From the NCBI GenBank assembly GCA_002007465.1, contig LNAC01000032.1, positions 4,338,536 to 4,402,535 of the forward strand: a stretch of DNA of 64,000 nt, given 5' to 3'. Positions 50,256 to 62,249 of the stretch are shown here, in pieces; within the stretch, counting starts at the first letter, position 1, and every line of letters starts with the position of its first letter. The DNA is from Ailurus styani (lineage: Eukaryota; Chordata; Mammalia; Carnivora; Ailuridae). Below the pieces are notes generated by a model. That model searched no databases, was not told the origin of the DNA, and saw nothing but the letters and a program-made list of their open reading frames with translations. The translations under genes and the position numbers were made by a program.

Positions 50256-51010
50256 ACTCTCAAACTTTTCACCAAATCTAAGTTGAGATAAACTATGATT
50301 TGTGCAATATCATCTTATACGTTTTTATAACATGACCATTCAATAACTGACTTGTCATTGTTGCAGCTTCCTCAGATTCTCAAGGAATACAAAGAAAGAA
50401 ATGATAAATACTATCAAATACTCCACCTCTTTACATTCTGTTAGAAGCAAAACAAAAGTATAGAAAATAAATAAAAATAATAAAACGGTGTCTCATCTGT
50501 GCTGGGAAAGCTAGTCTGCTAGGAACTTACTTGGATGTTTAAATTCAGTAAGGCCACTGTAACTTGGAAAGGTCTTTACGCTCATTCAAATTCAGAATTA
50601 CCCAGCTGGTGTACACCAGAGAAAATTTAATTACATGTAAAAAGACAGAACAGCTCTGAGAGGTTCTTTCTGGGGAATTCCACAGTTGATGAACCTCTCA
50701 GAGACAGAGGAATTTTCTCCTTGGCATTCTTATAGTGCATCTGGCAGTGTGTGTATGTACTCCTACACCCCAACACCCCTGCCCCTGCCGAATGTTCTGG
50801 CACTGTGCCTCCAGAGAAGGTGTGCTCCACTGTGCTCAGGGCCTTCTGCCAGAACAGCCTTGCCCTAGGTAGGGCTGGGGTACTGTGCACACCCCAAAGC
50901 TCTTCAACCTTCATTTTGGGAGTGCCCTGCTAATTAAGACAGCAAAGGAGGAAATTATCTCCATTCCTGCAAAGCACCTACTCATTTGTTTAAATTTGGG
51001 AATGGGGGCG

Positions 51011-51012
<2 letters not shown>

Positions 51013-51055
<43 letters not shown>
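51013..51055 (+). repeat. (GT)n microsatellite
   Basis: About 21 uninterrupted GT units follow a G-rich lead (GGGGGCGGG). Confidence 0.95.
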
Positions 51056-51057
<2 letters not shown>

Positions 51058-52441
51058 TCCAATAGAAGGGTCCTCTCTTCACGTTTTGATTATCAAAGCC
51101 TGATTGCTCTTCAAATACCCCCACCCCAGGGTCTCCAGCTGTGCAAATACTTCAGCCACTGTGGTATAACTGGCAGAAGAGGACTCCACGGGGTATCATT
51201 CTTCTTTTGGACTATCTTCCCTTAAAAACAATTAACCAGTAGGGCACAGCAGCTTTGCCTAGTTCTTTTGTTTACTGGAAACTGGAGTTACCACCATCTC
51301 CCCTTATAAAAAGGGTCAATGGCCCAACTGTGCAAAATGTCTGGCCCAGTGGCTTGCAGGTAACAGACAAATGGTAATCCCCTCTCCCTTTCCATAGCCA
51401 ACCAGGGATGTCAAGCTGTGACCATTACTCTCCCTCCTCCAGGAGGGATAGGGCAGAAGTCATGCACAGTTCTCAAGGATGAAAACAGCTGTGGGAATTC
51501 CTAGCTTTCCTGAACTTAAATCTACCCAGTTGCTCCCACCTTTAACATTCCTCCAAGGAAGGTTCCACCCTGTCCAGCTCCAGCCTTCTTCACTTTTCTA
51601 TTCCTCCAAGTTTTCTCATGAGTGATAAAACACTGGGATGTAAGGAATCTAACTTCGTTCCCATCATCTCACCAGACATACCAACCTAGCACGATGCCCC
51701 AGAAATTCACTTGATAATTGTGGATTTTCTCTCATAGGGGAAGTGGAATACAATTTTGGGATCCAGATAAAGTTGCAGAAAGCAAATCTCTCAAACTTCC
51801 ATGATGTGGCTCTGATTTCTACCATTAAAATATCATGGAAAAGTAAAAATCAAGTGTTCTGATTTGGCACTTATTACATGATGTTGATTACTTCTAGAAC
51901 TTAAAAATAATGTTTTTTCAGAGGTGTTACTTGATTATGGTGGGTGGTCCATTTAGAACACAGTCAATACAATCTCACTTCAAAAAAAAAAGGTTTACAA
52001 ATAGGACACTTTCCACAACAGGTATGGTAAGGATTTTATTAGTGCTATAAAGTTCAGAGTCTGTTTAGTGTAAATACAGTCTAGACTCATTATCTTACCC
52101 CCATCTCAGAGTCTGGAGCACAGAAAAGAAAAAGCCTGATGAGAAAAGAGGAGCTGGAGATATTGGGGACAAATGCTACAATAAGCATCATGGGTAGTTC
52201 TCTGAATAACAAAGCAGGCACCTTAAGACTGTTGGCTCAGTTTGAAAAGGGGCATTGCAAATGCCTTACCCTTATCCTGAAAAGGGGCAGCATAAGGAGT
52301 CAGGAAATGAAAACTCCCCTGTTGGAACCATATCACCAAGACTTGCTCTGCAATGAGCCCATCAATGTGCCGAGTGAAGTCATGTATGATGGTGGAAAGC
52401 CACACCTCCTGGGAGCTGAAGTCCCCAGGCATGATACTCAC

Positions 52442-52542
52442 GCTGACACTGTCCCCAGGACCGGCGGGCCCAGCCCCAGCAGCAGTCAATTCTCCCACCA
52501 TAACGACACAGGCCAATTGACGACACTATTTGCCTGGGCCAC
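52442..52542 (-). CDS. NPNT: NPNT exon 2: Cys-rich N-terminal segment
   Basis: This 101-base exon encodes residues 24 (third base) to 57 plus the first base of codon 58. The translation begins WPRQIVSSIGLCRYGG and ends CCWGWARRSWGQCQ, a near-exact match to the nephronectin N-terminus. It contains four cysteines before EGF domain 1 and several tryptophans. The acceptor is TTTGGTAG|G and the donor is CAGC|GTGAGT. The entry phase is 2 and the exit phase 1, so this is an asymmetric exon and skipping it would break the frame. It is the first exon downstream of the CpG island, separated from exon 1 by a 2.2-kb intron. A 176-codon open frame on the opposite strand here is only a shadow of this exon. 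Confidence 0.95.
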
Positions 52543-54013
52543 CTACCAAACAAAAAGATTCAAAATAAATAAAGACATTTTGAAATTAAAAATATTTTCC
52601 TGTTATTTTTTAAATTTAAATCACACCCAACAATTTTCGATGAACTCCTTCATGCCTGCAGAAATTTAAGGATAAAACAAATTCAGGAAAATAGTTCTGC
52701 TGTGATCTAATTCCAGATTTCAGAGTTAAACACACACAGGCACACACACTCTACACACTACACACAGGAGTAAGGGGAAAGGGAGGGGGAAGATCCTTTC
52801 TTAAATGGAAATCGCACCAGTTGAAACCAAGAATTCTCAAGGCTGACACTCACAGGGTGGTTTCTGAAGCCTGAAATAAAACAGATTCCTCAAAGACCCA
52901 CCCACACCTGTTACTTGGGGGAAAACCAGTTTTGACTGATTTATCATACACTGAAAAGTATTAAATAATAAGACATGTCAAAGCAGAAAGAAAAAAATTC
53001 TGCCTTTTATTTCTGCCTTGGAAAGGGGCAGAAAGATGGGAGCTCCCTCAAAATCAAATGAAACAGACCTCTTTCCAAAACCCTTTGGCAGAAAATGTTC
53101 CCAGGAAAAATTTAAAAAGTATAAATAAAACCAAGATGAGTTTAAAGTGTAGCTAACATCTCAAGTGTCCTTGTGGTTTGAAACTTTTCTGCATCAACAG
53201 TTCATGTTATGTTCCTCACTCATGTAAATAAGGGCTAAACGTATTCAATTTCAGCATACCAATTTATCCACCAGATTCCACTTTCACACCTTATTTGGTA
53301 AATCGTTTCTTTGTTTAGACTCACACCTGACTTTTTACCCCCAGAGGATCAATATTTTAATTGGCTGTTTTCAAATTAAATCTACCTTAAAATCTTGTGC
53401 GTAATCATGTGATGCATTTCCTATTGCAAATGTGTGTGCCAGAAATGCACAACATACCCGAATGTGAGCAAAGAGCTGCTTATTTAATAAAATAAAACAG
53501 CTTCTGGCCACTCCCACATTTTCTTAAAACACTCCTAATCTTTCCAATTCCCGTTTCTTTTATCTCCTCTTATGTCTGCAAGCCCAAAGTACAAAATAAC
53601 CCCGAACTCTCGATCTCCTCCGACCGGGCGGTAAACAAGCGATTGCGCTTTTCCTCCTCAGCGCTCCACTGGTTCGCCTCGGTTCCTGTTCCCCTCCAGG
53701 TACACGAAAGCCAATCAATCGTGGAATCGATTCGTTCCAAGATTACAAGTAAAACAGGTGCGGCTGTCTCAGGGCGGCGCAGAGGGATACTTGGCGGGGT
53801 CAGGGCGAGGGTGGGGGGCTCTGAAAGAGGAAGACTGGGTGACGGCGCGACCGGGTTAAAATCCCTGACGGCTGCTCCAGCCTGGTTCCTGCGCGAGCAG
53901 CAGCGATCGGCGCTCGGGGCGGGTCTGGGCTCTGACTGCACGGAGGTGGGGGAACCGCGCACGCCCTCCTGACCCCCCCCCCACACACGCACACGCGCGC
54001 ACACACACACACA

Positions 54014-54067
<54 letters not shown>

Positions 54068-54758
54068 AGCGGATCCCGCGGCGGGGGAGAGAGCGCCGCG
54101 CGCCGCCGCCAGAGGAGCGGCTGAGTGACAGCGGCGACGGAGCCCGGGGTTGTTGGAACCTGTCAGAGCACGCGGCAGCCAGGCTCGCCCCAGGTCTCGG
54201 GAGCTGTGTGTGCGTGCGTACCGTACACACAAACACACACGTAGCGCTCCCCACCCCCGTCCTTATTCTGAGCCCTCCTCCCTCAAGAAAACCAAGTGCG
54301 GAGGCAAACGGGTCCTCCTTCGCCCCCACCCTCTGTGTGAGCGGCCCTGACAGCGTCCGGCCGGGATGGGGCCCGGCCACCTGGAACTTTCCCCGCCCGG
54401 AGAGCCTCAATCACACGCGAGAGCTTCCTGGCCAAGGGGGTCCCGCGCATCACCTCGGCTTAGGAGGCTAGCCCGCGCCCTCCCAGCCGAGGTGCGGGGC
54501 TCCGGGAGCCCTCCGCCTCCTCCCCCGGCCCTAATCCCCGAGCCGGGAGCCGCGCCTGGGCTCCGGGACTCGCAGGGGGCGCCCTCCGCAGCCTCGGGCG
54601 GCCGCTGGGTACGAGAGCGGTTCGACGGTTCCCCTCCCGCCGATGCCGCGCGGCGGCCCAACTTCGGGCCGCGCAACCCGGCGGGGAGAGGGGCCCCTGC
54701 ACCGCGAGCGAGAAATTAGGGCTGGGTGGAGAAGAGGGCGCCCCGTGGCCCAACTCAC
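52543..54758 (-). other. NPNT: NPNT intron 1
   Basis: This is a 2.2-kb intron. Its exon 1-proximal half is the downstream part of the CpG island with the C/AC/CT tract; the rest is AT-rich with no SINE and no recognised repeat. Short CA-rich patches occur near 52730-52770. No additional exon could be supported. Confidence 0.85.
53973..54066 (+). repeat. C-run, (AC)n and (CT)n compound microsatellite
   Basis: About 10 C are followed by AC/GC alternation and then about 25 CT units, all inside the CpG island in intron 1 and roughly 700 bases downstream of exon 1. Confidence 0.95.
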
Positions 54759-54829
54759 CTCACGTCGAACTCGGCGGCCGCCGGCAGGTAGAGCGAGGAG
54801 CCGAGCACCAGCGCCAGGAGGAAGTCCAT
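54759..54829 (-). CDS. NPNT: NPNT exon 1 (coding part): signal peptide
   Basis: This exon encodes residues 1-23 plus two bases of codon 24. The protein begins MDFLLALVLGSSLYL, a short hydrophobic signal peptide, and continues to AAAEFDV; cleavage is likely near the AAAE stretch. The start has a strong initiation context, with G at -3 and G at +4. The donor reads AG|GTGAGT and joins in phase 2 to exon 2, completing Arg24. Compared with the remembered human protein I see three changes in this short segment (V10G, Q16P, G23V). The frame stays open upstream as far as 55543, but that sequence is GC-rich and does not resemble any protein, so ATG 54829 is the chosen start. The exon sits inside a CpG island. 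Confidence 0.95.
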
Positions 54830-55929
54830 GTCCGGCGGCGAATCGCGCGGGGAACAGGTTGGGGGTGCTGGGCGCGGAGGGGAGACGCTCGTCTCCTTGG
54901 CTCCGGGAGGAGTGCGGAGGCCGGGCGCCGCCGCGACTGCGGCCGCTGTCGGAAGAGAGCGGCGCGGCGCGCAGCCGGAGCAGGTCTGCGGCGCGACGCC
55001 AGGAGCCCCCTCTGGCTCCCTCCCCTCGAGGGGAGGTGCTGCAGGGGGAGCTGCGCCGCCCGCGGGGAGGGGCGCGGGGGGCGGGGGGCGGGCGTGCGCC
55101 TGCCTCGCCGCCCTCCCGGGCCGGGGCCGGGGGTGAGGCCGCTGGGCCCCGCGGCGGGAAGGTCGGGAGCGGGAGCGCCTAGGGAAGCGGCGTCTCTTGA
55201 GGGCCAGCCAAGTGGGGCGAGCGCCAGGCTGCGAGGAGAGTTGCAAGCCCGGCCCGGGCGAGAGAACGCAGGGCGCTCGGCAGGAAAGGGTGAGCCGAGG
55301 AGGGACTGGGCCCGGGGCGTCGGGGCGCGCTCCGCGGGTTCCGTCCGAACAGGTGGGGACGGCGGGGGCGAGCGGTGGCTTCCACCGGAGGGCGGAGAAG
55401 CCGAGAGACGCGAGACGTTTGTGGGGCTGGAGCGGAGCAGTGTCTGCATGGAGTGAAACCGCAGCACGCCTGCACGACTTGGGCAAATTAGCAGAGGCAA
55501 ACTCCGGGAGTTTGCTTCTCCCGCAGAGTTGGCAAAAGCTCATTTTTTATTTTGTAACCAACCGAAAGAAATGTTTGGCTCTGCAGTCGAGTTTTGTAGA
55601 AGGAACGTGCAGACTGTTTCTATCTCTGCCAGCTCAACTTCGAACACTTTAGAAGGATAGCAAAGGCCCTCCAGGGGCACGTGCAGGCCAGAGAGGGCGA
55701 CCTTAGCGGTCGGTGGTGTCTGATCTTGGGGAGATCATTTAGAAACCATTTTAAACAATCATTCTGTTACTGCAGAGTAAAAAAAAATACTGTACGAAGA
55801 CCGTTCAGATGAAAACACGCAACGATCATCCTAAAATGCACGTTAAAACATTATCCATTGAGTCACCCCTCTTCTCAAACCTGTCCCAGCGACTTCCGGG
55901 TGCAGAGACGTGCCATCTCTATCCCTCTG

Positions 55930-56275
55930 AGACCTAATCTCCTAATCTGTCTCTTCCCCTAGCCCATGACCTCCTTGGTTTTCTCACTCCCTCCAGGCAT
56001 GCATGCCCCTGCCTTTGCGCCATGGACTGGCTGATACTTCTGCCTGGGCCCAGATATCTGTGTGGTTCACATTCTCACTTCTTCAGGCTTTGCTCAAATG
56101 TCACCTCTTTGAGGAATCCAACCATGACCAGCCAAATTTAAAATTATTTCTTGTTTGTATGTCTTCTTTCTGCTAGAATGCAAACTCTTCATGGGAAAGT
56201 TTCTTTGTTAGTGCCTAGAACAGTGCCTAGCATATAGTAGGTGCTCATAAATGTTTGTTGAATGAGTTTGTTACG
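55930..56275 (+). repeat. L2 3' region
   Basis: TCAAATGTCACCTCTTTGAG, then AGAATGCAAACTCTTCATGG and CAGTGCCTAGCATATAGTAG match L2, ending in TTTGTTGAATGAG. It lies just upstream of the CpG island. Confidence 0.8.
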
Positions 56276-56929
56276 TTACAAACTTTATTCTATCTTTATT
56301 TTCTTTTTGAGAGTTCTCCAACTTCAAATTTTTAATGGAAAGTTCTGTGGCAGGGTGATCTCACTATCCTGATTTCTTAGTGTGTATAAAAACAGGAATT
56401 TTATGCAAGAAAAGGAAAAATAATGGTTTCAACTTAAATGACTCTTTGATTTCCAAGTTGTTTTCTGTTAGCAAAACAAGTTTCTATTTTAATCTCAGGA
56501 AATATCCATGCCAATTCAGGCTTGGGACATTATTTTAGGCAAACAGCTTGGTGTCATCTATTTCAGATCTTTCTAATGAAGTCCAAAAATGTAGGAGTCA
56601 AAATATTTTTTCTGCAGAAAATCAAATTTTTGTAAGTGTAATGTAGGCTTGGTTCCAGGCTCCAGTGGCTACTCCTTAGCCATTTTCTTTGTTTATGGAT
56701 TCCTGGATTGGATTTACAAAGAAGCCCTAGCAGAGCAATGGATGAGTATCAGGAAGGGGCTAACCCATAGGCTAAAAGCTGGAGATAGAAGGAAAGGAGG
56801 ATAGGTGATAAGTGAAAATAGGACAGTATCTGAAGCAAAAGTGTAATGCCCCATCCGCAGGCCTTTTAACATTTTTTTTCCATATCTTTTTCTTTGGCTT
56901 AGAAAACACTCCATTCATCTTCCTTCTTC

Positions 56930-57190
56930 ATTTAGATGCTCTCCACTTGCCCTTTGGATCCAAGTTTAGCTGACATTTACCCAGGAAGCATTTTCTGATT
57001 TTTTTGCTGGGCTGAGACACTTGCGATATAATTACACCACTATGCATCTCATATCGTAACTTCAAATGTCATCCACGTGTTTAATGCATTGCGTCTCTAC
57101 CGCTCTGAGTTCTATGAGACAATGACCAATAGGAGGGCACAAGTCCTGGCACAGAGCTTAAATTCCATAAATATTAAATGTTGGATTAGA
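56930..57190 (+). repeat. L2-like fragment
   Basis: It ends with CCTGGCACAGAGCTTAAATT and ATAAATATTAAATGTTGGA, in line with the L2 3' end. It is diverged. Confidence 0.5.
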
Positions 57191-57639
57191 TTGGATTGAA
57201 TTCTTCCTGGTGAACTTTAACTTCTCCCCTGAGTGAGCAGTAGCTGATTATATCAGTCTTTGTTGAATCGTGGAATGAGGAGACTCTTAAGGAATTCCAA
57301 GGTCTAACTGGTTAGTATGCTGCAGTTGTGACCACCATTCCAGAAACAAGGTGAAGTTCCCATGGGAGTGACGTTTTACTGTTTCAGTCTTGAACACGAC
57401 CAGCTCAAAACAGTTTGCCTTTCACCATATCCGTACTTCTCCAATAGGACCACTTTTTGGTTAGGTTTCCCACCTGATAATGCGACCTTGCAAGTAGTAA
57501 TCACAGTGTTCTCGCTCACGAATAATTATCACTAATCACAATGTGATACAGATTTAAAAAAATAGGACCACACAAACACAACTTCCATTTGGACATTTAG
57601 AAGCTCTTGACTGTTTTTCTTTTTTTTTTTTTTTCAACA

Positions 57640-57945
57640 AATATTTATTGAGAGCGTGCAATGTATCGGCCATTTCTTGGTACTAGGACTTCAGCTGGGA
57701 AAAAGACAAGGTTGTGCCCTAGGAGCGTTTACAGTGGAGTGGGGTGGAGGGTGTCGAGGAGTAAGTGCTGTGAAGAGAGGATAAAGGTATGAAGAGAGGG
57801 TAGAGGAAGGATACGGTGATGAGATGGGGTATGATTTTAGGTAGAGTGATTTGGTCCCCTCTGGGGAGGTGACATTTAAAGAGAGACTGAACCAGGCGAG
57901 GGTGTAACGTGAGATGGTGTCCAGGCAGGGGGGAGAGAAAATGTG
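57640..57945 (-). repeat. L2 (reverse)
   Basis: AACAAATATTTATTGAGAGC starts the copy, with GGAGGTGACATTTAAAGAGA further on, matching the reverse of the L2 3' region. Confidence 0.65.
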
Positions 57946-60497
57946 TGTTTCTATCGAGTTCTCATAGTGGCTGTAGCAAGCTCTTTCTCCCCCCATCCCA
58001 CATACAATGGTGGCATAAGGACAGGAAACCTGCTTTAAGAACTCCTATTAAGAAACGAAAAGGATGAGGAGCACGCAGCTGCCTGTTCACTGTGATTTTA
58101 ACTCCCAGCCACGCAAGAATTACGGAGATTCTCTGCTCCAGCAGTGGAAGAAATGCCTTGGTCAGACAGTCGGGTTGCCTCTGTTTCTCCAACCATGTCC
58201 ATTCATCTTCCATAGCCGCACCAGAAGGGGCTGTCGGAGCATGTGTCTTCTTTTGAGGCTATGCATCATTCACAGCTCTTTGTCTACTGGTGCAAACTTA
58301 AGGGTCTGAGTATTGCTTTGAAGGGCTAACAGAGACAGATATTTTTGGGCCAGACTCATGGTTTCCTTGGCTACCAGATTTCTTTAAAACCCCAGTAGGC
58401 ATCTGATCTAATTGTTTCCAGTCAGTTCCTTGTGCCAATACCCATAACCAAAATCTTTTTGACTCCTAGTTCTTAAGCCTGCTTTATTTCTCTGCTTCCT
58501 TGTGTCCATACCTTACTCTTTCATCTTAATGGAGGCCACCTTGAAGCTAGCTGAAATAACAGGGTTGTTTGGAAGGGCGACACCCTGCCTGTGATCCTTG
58601 CCACAAGGCTTAGATCCCTTTGTTGATATTAATGTTTGGGGCATCAAAGCTGTTGTCTTTTTCCATCCTAGGAGGCCCCAAATTTCTGGACATTCTCATG
58701 TCTTTCCATTTCTGCTTGCAAAGCAGCCAGTTTGGGGCTGGGCTCATCTCTTTCTTTAAGTGCCTTGTCAGAGCAACAAGGAGCAGTGAAATACACTAAC
58801 ATTTTCATTTTTACAAAGATATTCCCTAGTGTTGTGTCCTTCACATGATCATAGATAATGATTTTATGAAATAGTGTGTCTAGGGCCTTTCCAGCTCACA
58901 CACGGCAGTTTTAGTTATACCACAGAACACATCATCCCATGAAAGAGTAAATAATTCCGATACTGCTTAAACTTCTCAATATCCAAAGAGGAGTGCTTAT
59001 AATTACTCCTAATTAGTCATTGCTCTTTAAGTCTGAAAAAAAAATAGCTTTCTCACATGTGCTCAAATATACACACATATACACAGCTCATCTCTGATAC
59101 AAATATAAATGCAAAAAGCCCTAAATAAAGAATTAGAAGTATAATCTATTAACATACAAAAGAATCCATTATAATCAAGTTGACAGAAAATGTCTATGTC
59201 GGTAAAGGGTTAACAAAATCCTAGCCCCTTCTGCATGAGAATTTGACCTTATGTTAACTTTCTAGCTCTGTTCCCCTGGCAACCTGATAAGGTGGTTTGT
59301 GAAGGATGTTGCTATGTTGCTGGTAAAAATGAACCCCTGATTGATCAACTGCATTTAGACAGAACAAAATATACCTGGTAGCAAACCACAGCTTTGGACG
59401 AACCTGAGTTCAGTGACGCTTCTAAGTGGGTGTGTCCCTTGCAGAGCCCATTGGACGCCAAGCCGAGGAGATACTGGCTCCAGAGGGGCATGAGGCTGTT
59501 GAGCGGAGCAGTTTCCCATCTGGGTAAAGTGTTCATCATCATGCCCCTGGGCTCTTCCGCTGTGTGAGGACTTCCACTGAAGAGAAGCCCTCGATGCCAC
59601 CGTGCAGGCAAACTGTGGTCCCTGTCCCTTACCCTGAGTATGCAAGTGCCACATGTGACCATTACAGTCTTGTGAGACTAAATGTTCTGAATCTTTACTT
59701 AAACCTAAGACCTGAGGTGGCTGCAGACTCCATGATCAACGCTATTGATTCCTGATTTTTTAAAAAAACAATAAACTATTAATAAAATAATAAAGACTAA
59801 AAGAATAACGTAGAATGTGAACACTGGGAAAATTCTTATTCATGTTGGGAATGAGATGCAAATGCCCATATCACTACTTTCATAATGTTCTAGAAATAGG
59901 ATTTGATGCAGTCAGACAAGGAAAAACGTGAATTATTAAAAGCAAGAAGCAAAGTTCTCACTAAGATGATAGGCAACTAGAATAGACAAATGGTCTTTAA
60001 AAAATTTATTTGAAAAAAATAAGACTATCTGGTAAGATAGTTACAACAATTGCGATTTAAATATATAAATGCACACCTATGTGAAAAGTTGATATGTAAA
60101 TTAAAAATTATCAACTTAAAAGATTGAACTCCAAAATTTTATGCCAGCCTTCTCTTTACAAACTAAAGACATTGGTGTTTGATCTAATAGAGCACACATA
60201 AGCAACCAAAAAGCTTTAGGCACAACTATTACTGTTGACGTTTCTCACCCAACTTCAAATAATTCTGCCAAAGACAGTGGAAGATTTTATTTGATAGGCC
60301 TTTCATTCTATTTTAATATCACTGGAAGAACTGAAATGGACACAAGTGGCTGATGAAATTAGAAAGCAGTTCTAATAGTTACAGAGTCATGTTTTAGTCT
60401 TCTACTTTTCAGTCCTTTTGAAATTATATCTTAGTGATCTGATACAAATTGTAAAGCAATTTGGATTCATGTTTTTATGTAGAAAAATGGAAAGGTT

Positions 60498-60672
60498 GGG
60501 GCACCTGGGTGGTGCAGTGGGTTAGTTCCTCTGAGGTCATGAGCTCAGGGTCATGAGATCGAGGCTACTTAAGATTCTCTCACCCTCTAACCCTCCCCAC
60601 CTCTGCTCTCTCTCTCGCTCTCTTTCTCTAGAGTCTCTGTCTCTCTCTAAAATAAATGAATAAATATTTTTT
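60498..60672 (+). mobile_element. Can-SINE, plus (shortened)
   Basis: It starts GGGGCACCTGGGTGGTGCAG, lacks about 25 bases of the middle and ends AATAAATATTTTTTA. An AAAAATGGAAAGGT duplication flanks it. Confidence 0.9.
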
Positions 60673-62065
60673 AAAAATGGAAAGGTGCTTTTATGTTCAC
60701 AATGAATTTTTAGGATCAGTTAACCAGGAATGGTAACACCTCTCTAGCACATCACCTCCAGTATCTTTGGCTTGATACAATAATTATTCCTTTCATTAGT
60801 GCAAAATGTAATGCAGGTTGGACAGTCTCCTAAGCGATCCTTTACAAGTGCCTATTCAGGGATCAGGGCTCCTTCCATCCTGTGGTTCTGTCTTCCTAGA
60901 GTTCTCCTCATCTAGCCACACGGACAATGGGGAGACAGTTCTAGCAAGCATACCTGGGGACATGTGGCATTCCGTTGGCTACTACCTCATCACATGGCTC
61001 CAACATAGTGGCAGGAAAAACTGGAAAAATGTGTTTTTCCAGTATGTCAAGGAGGAAAGTGAAAATTTTAAATTGAATACCTAACCTTGTCTTTGTCCTG
61101 GCCTCAAGAAGCTAGTGAACTTGATATTTAATCACTGGCAGAAAGAAAGCTTAACATTAATTATAATAATACTAAAAAAAATCATTGTCTTTGAAAATCA
61201 TTCTCTGAATTTCATTTAATCAATGATTTTCATCATACAACAAGTCAATATATTTGGGATTCGGAACGTATAATTCACCCAATTAAATTAGGTAAATTGT
61301 ATAAAGTACTTCACCCAGCACATAGTGGAAGTAGTACAAGCTCAAAGGTATTGATTGCCTCAAGAAAGGTTTTACTGCTGGGAATGAAATGCTTCACTAT
61401 AAGATTTTTCTGTGTCCAAGGCAGGCAACTGGAGACATTACATTAACATTTTCCATGCCTAAACCAACTCTGACATGCTGTACTGTGAATATCTCATCCG
61501 AACTGAGCTTTTATCAAAGTATTTGACAAATTCAAAGTTGCCTAAATACTCTTGCATCCCACTGCCACATGGGGGAAGTACTAGTTAAGTTTTTCACCTT
61601 TTATAATAAATGATCAATCTTCTGGTCTCTAAACATGGATCTGTTTGTTATCAAACAACACAGGAGAGCAGTTCTTTACATAAAATTTTAGTGCTTATAA
61701 AAGTCCTTGTTAAAATAAATGATATTTATGGAAGGCAGTCTAGATAGGGGACATGCTATATACAACTGTGGATTTCCCAAATAGCAACCTTGGATCAAGT
61801 TAGTCTCTTGGAACTTAGAACCTGGAAGACTTTTCTCTTATTGAACTGGACTTTCAGCTTTTATGAGTTTGTTTCAAAATGTAATTAAATAAGATCTGCA
61901 CCTATGCTTTCTGGGGGATACTCTTGTGGATATTATCTGATGTATGTATCTGGATCCTATAAGGTAAGTAGTTTCTTATAGAATTCAGGGCCAAGAAAAA
62001 ATGTCTCTTCTGAGAAAATTTTATGTATTTTATTTTCTGATGAAAACTTACTGTATCAGATTTCC

Positions 62066-62195
62066 AATTACTTATTTTTAACAGAGAGAGAGGCAACATA
62101 AGCAGGGGGAGCCTGATGCAAGGGGAGCCAGGACCCTGGGATCATGACCTGAGCTGAAGGTAGACGCTTAACTGACTGAGCCACCGAGGTGCCCC
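62066..62195 (-). mobile_element. Can-SINE, minus, internally deleted
   Basis: This reverse copy of only about 130 bases keeps ACAGAGAGAGAGGCAACAT and GATCATGACCTGAGC but has lost the middle. The flanks repeat YAGATTTCC. Confidence 0.85.
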
Positions 62196-62249
62196 TTAGA
62201 TTTCCCTTTTAAAAGTGGCTGCCAGAAACTATGTAGACAGTGTAAAAAA

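Larger units (their letters stand above)
21143..52441 (-). other. NPNT: NPNT intron 2 (31 kb)
   Basis: This is the largest intron seen. It holds the cassette exon at 37334-37384, most of the SINEs, MER5A and MER2 DNA transposon remnants, several L2/MIR pieces and an L1 3' end, all listed separately. The stretch 35824-42560 around the cassette exon is AT-rich and has no SINE; apart from the MER2 copy at its left end I recognise nothing else in it. Likewise 45960-48520, 49000-50020 and 51060-52440 contain no repeat or gene that I recognise. Confidence 0.85.
1..54829 (-). other. NPNT: NPNT gene body (coding start to left edge)
   Basis: This is the span from the nephronectin initiator codon to the left edge of the window. 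Eight constitutive coding exons and one cassette exon are seen; the 3' part of the gene, expected to hold the LFEIFEIER segment and the MAM domain, is off the window to the left. Identity comes from near-complete agreement of the joined exons with the nephronectin domain order and with remembered human sequence, including the signal peptide, EGF domains and the PRGDVF motif. Nephronectin is a secreted extracellular-matrix protein that binds integrin alpha8-beta1 and acts in kidney development, among other tissues (established family knowledge). Intron phases are 2 for exon 1/2 and 1 for every later junction, so exons 3 to 8 and the cassette are symmetric 1-1 exons that can be skipped or added without a frameshift. 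Confidence 0.97.
53760..55460 (-). promoter_or_regulatory. NPNT: CpG island with NPNT promoter and 5' UTR
   Basis: The stretch is very rich in G+C and CpG, unlike the AT-rich sequence on both sides, and it contains exon 1. Sp1-type GC boxes (GGGCGG cores) cluster at about 55070-55092, roughly 240-260 bases upstream of the start codon. I see no convincing TATA box, so transcription probably starts at dispersed sites, likely within about 54830-55300 (inference). The island continues downstream into intron 1 and includes a C/AC/CT tract at 53973-54066. Open frames in this region on both strands result from the base composition. Confidence 0.8.

Noticed and set aside
50986..51225. Cys-Val repeat protein frame
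   Set aside because: It is only the translation of the (GT)n microsatellite.
52139..52669. A 176-codon plus-strand open frame
   Set aside because: It overlaps NPNT exon 2 on the opposite strand, shows no domain and has no splice context; it is a shadow of the exon and flanks.
53570..54238. A 222-codon minus-strand open frame in intron 1
   Set aside because: Much of it is a translation of the CT/AC microsatellite (repeated Arg-Glu and Cys-Val) in GC-rich DNA; there is no similarity to any family.
54643..55182. A 179-codon plus-strand open frame in the CpG island
   Set aside because: Its composition is dominated by Arg, Gly, Pro and Ala, as expected from GC-rich DNA, and it is antisense to exon 1 and the 5' UTR.
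55197..55652. A plus-strand frame of 151 codons next to the CpG island, a possible divergent gene
   Set aside because: No recognisable protein and no splice or polyadenylation support; the frame is open because of base composition. A divergent non-coding transcript is possible but unsupported.
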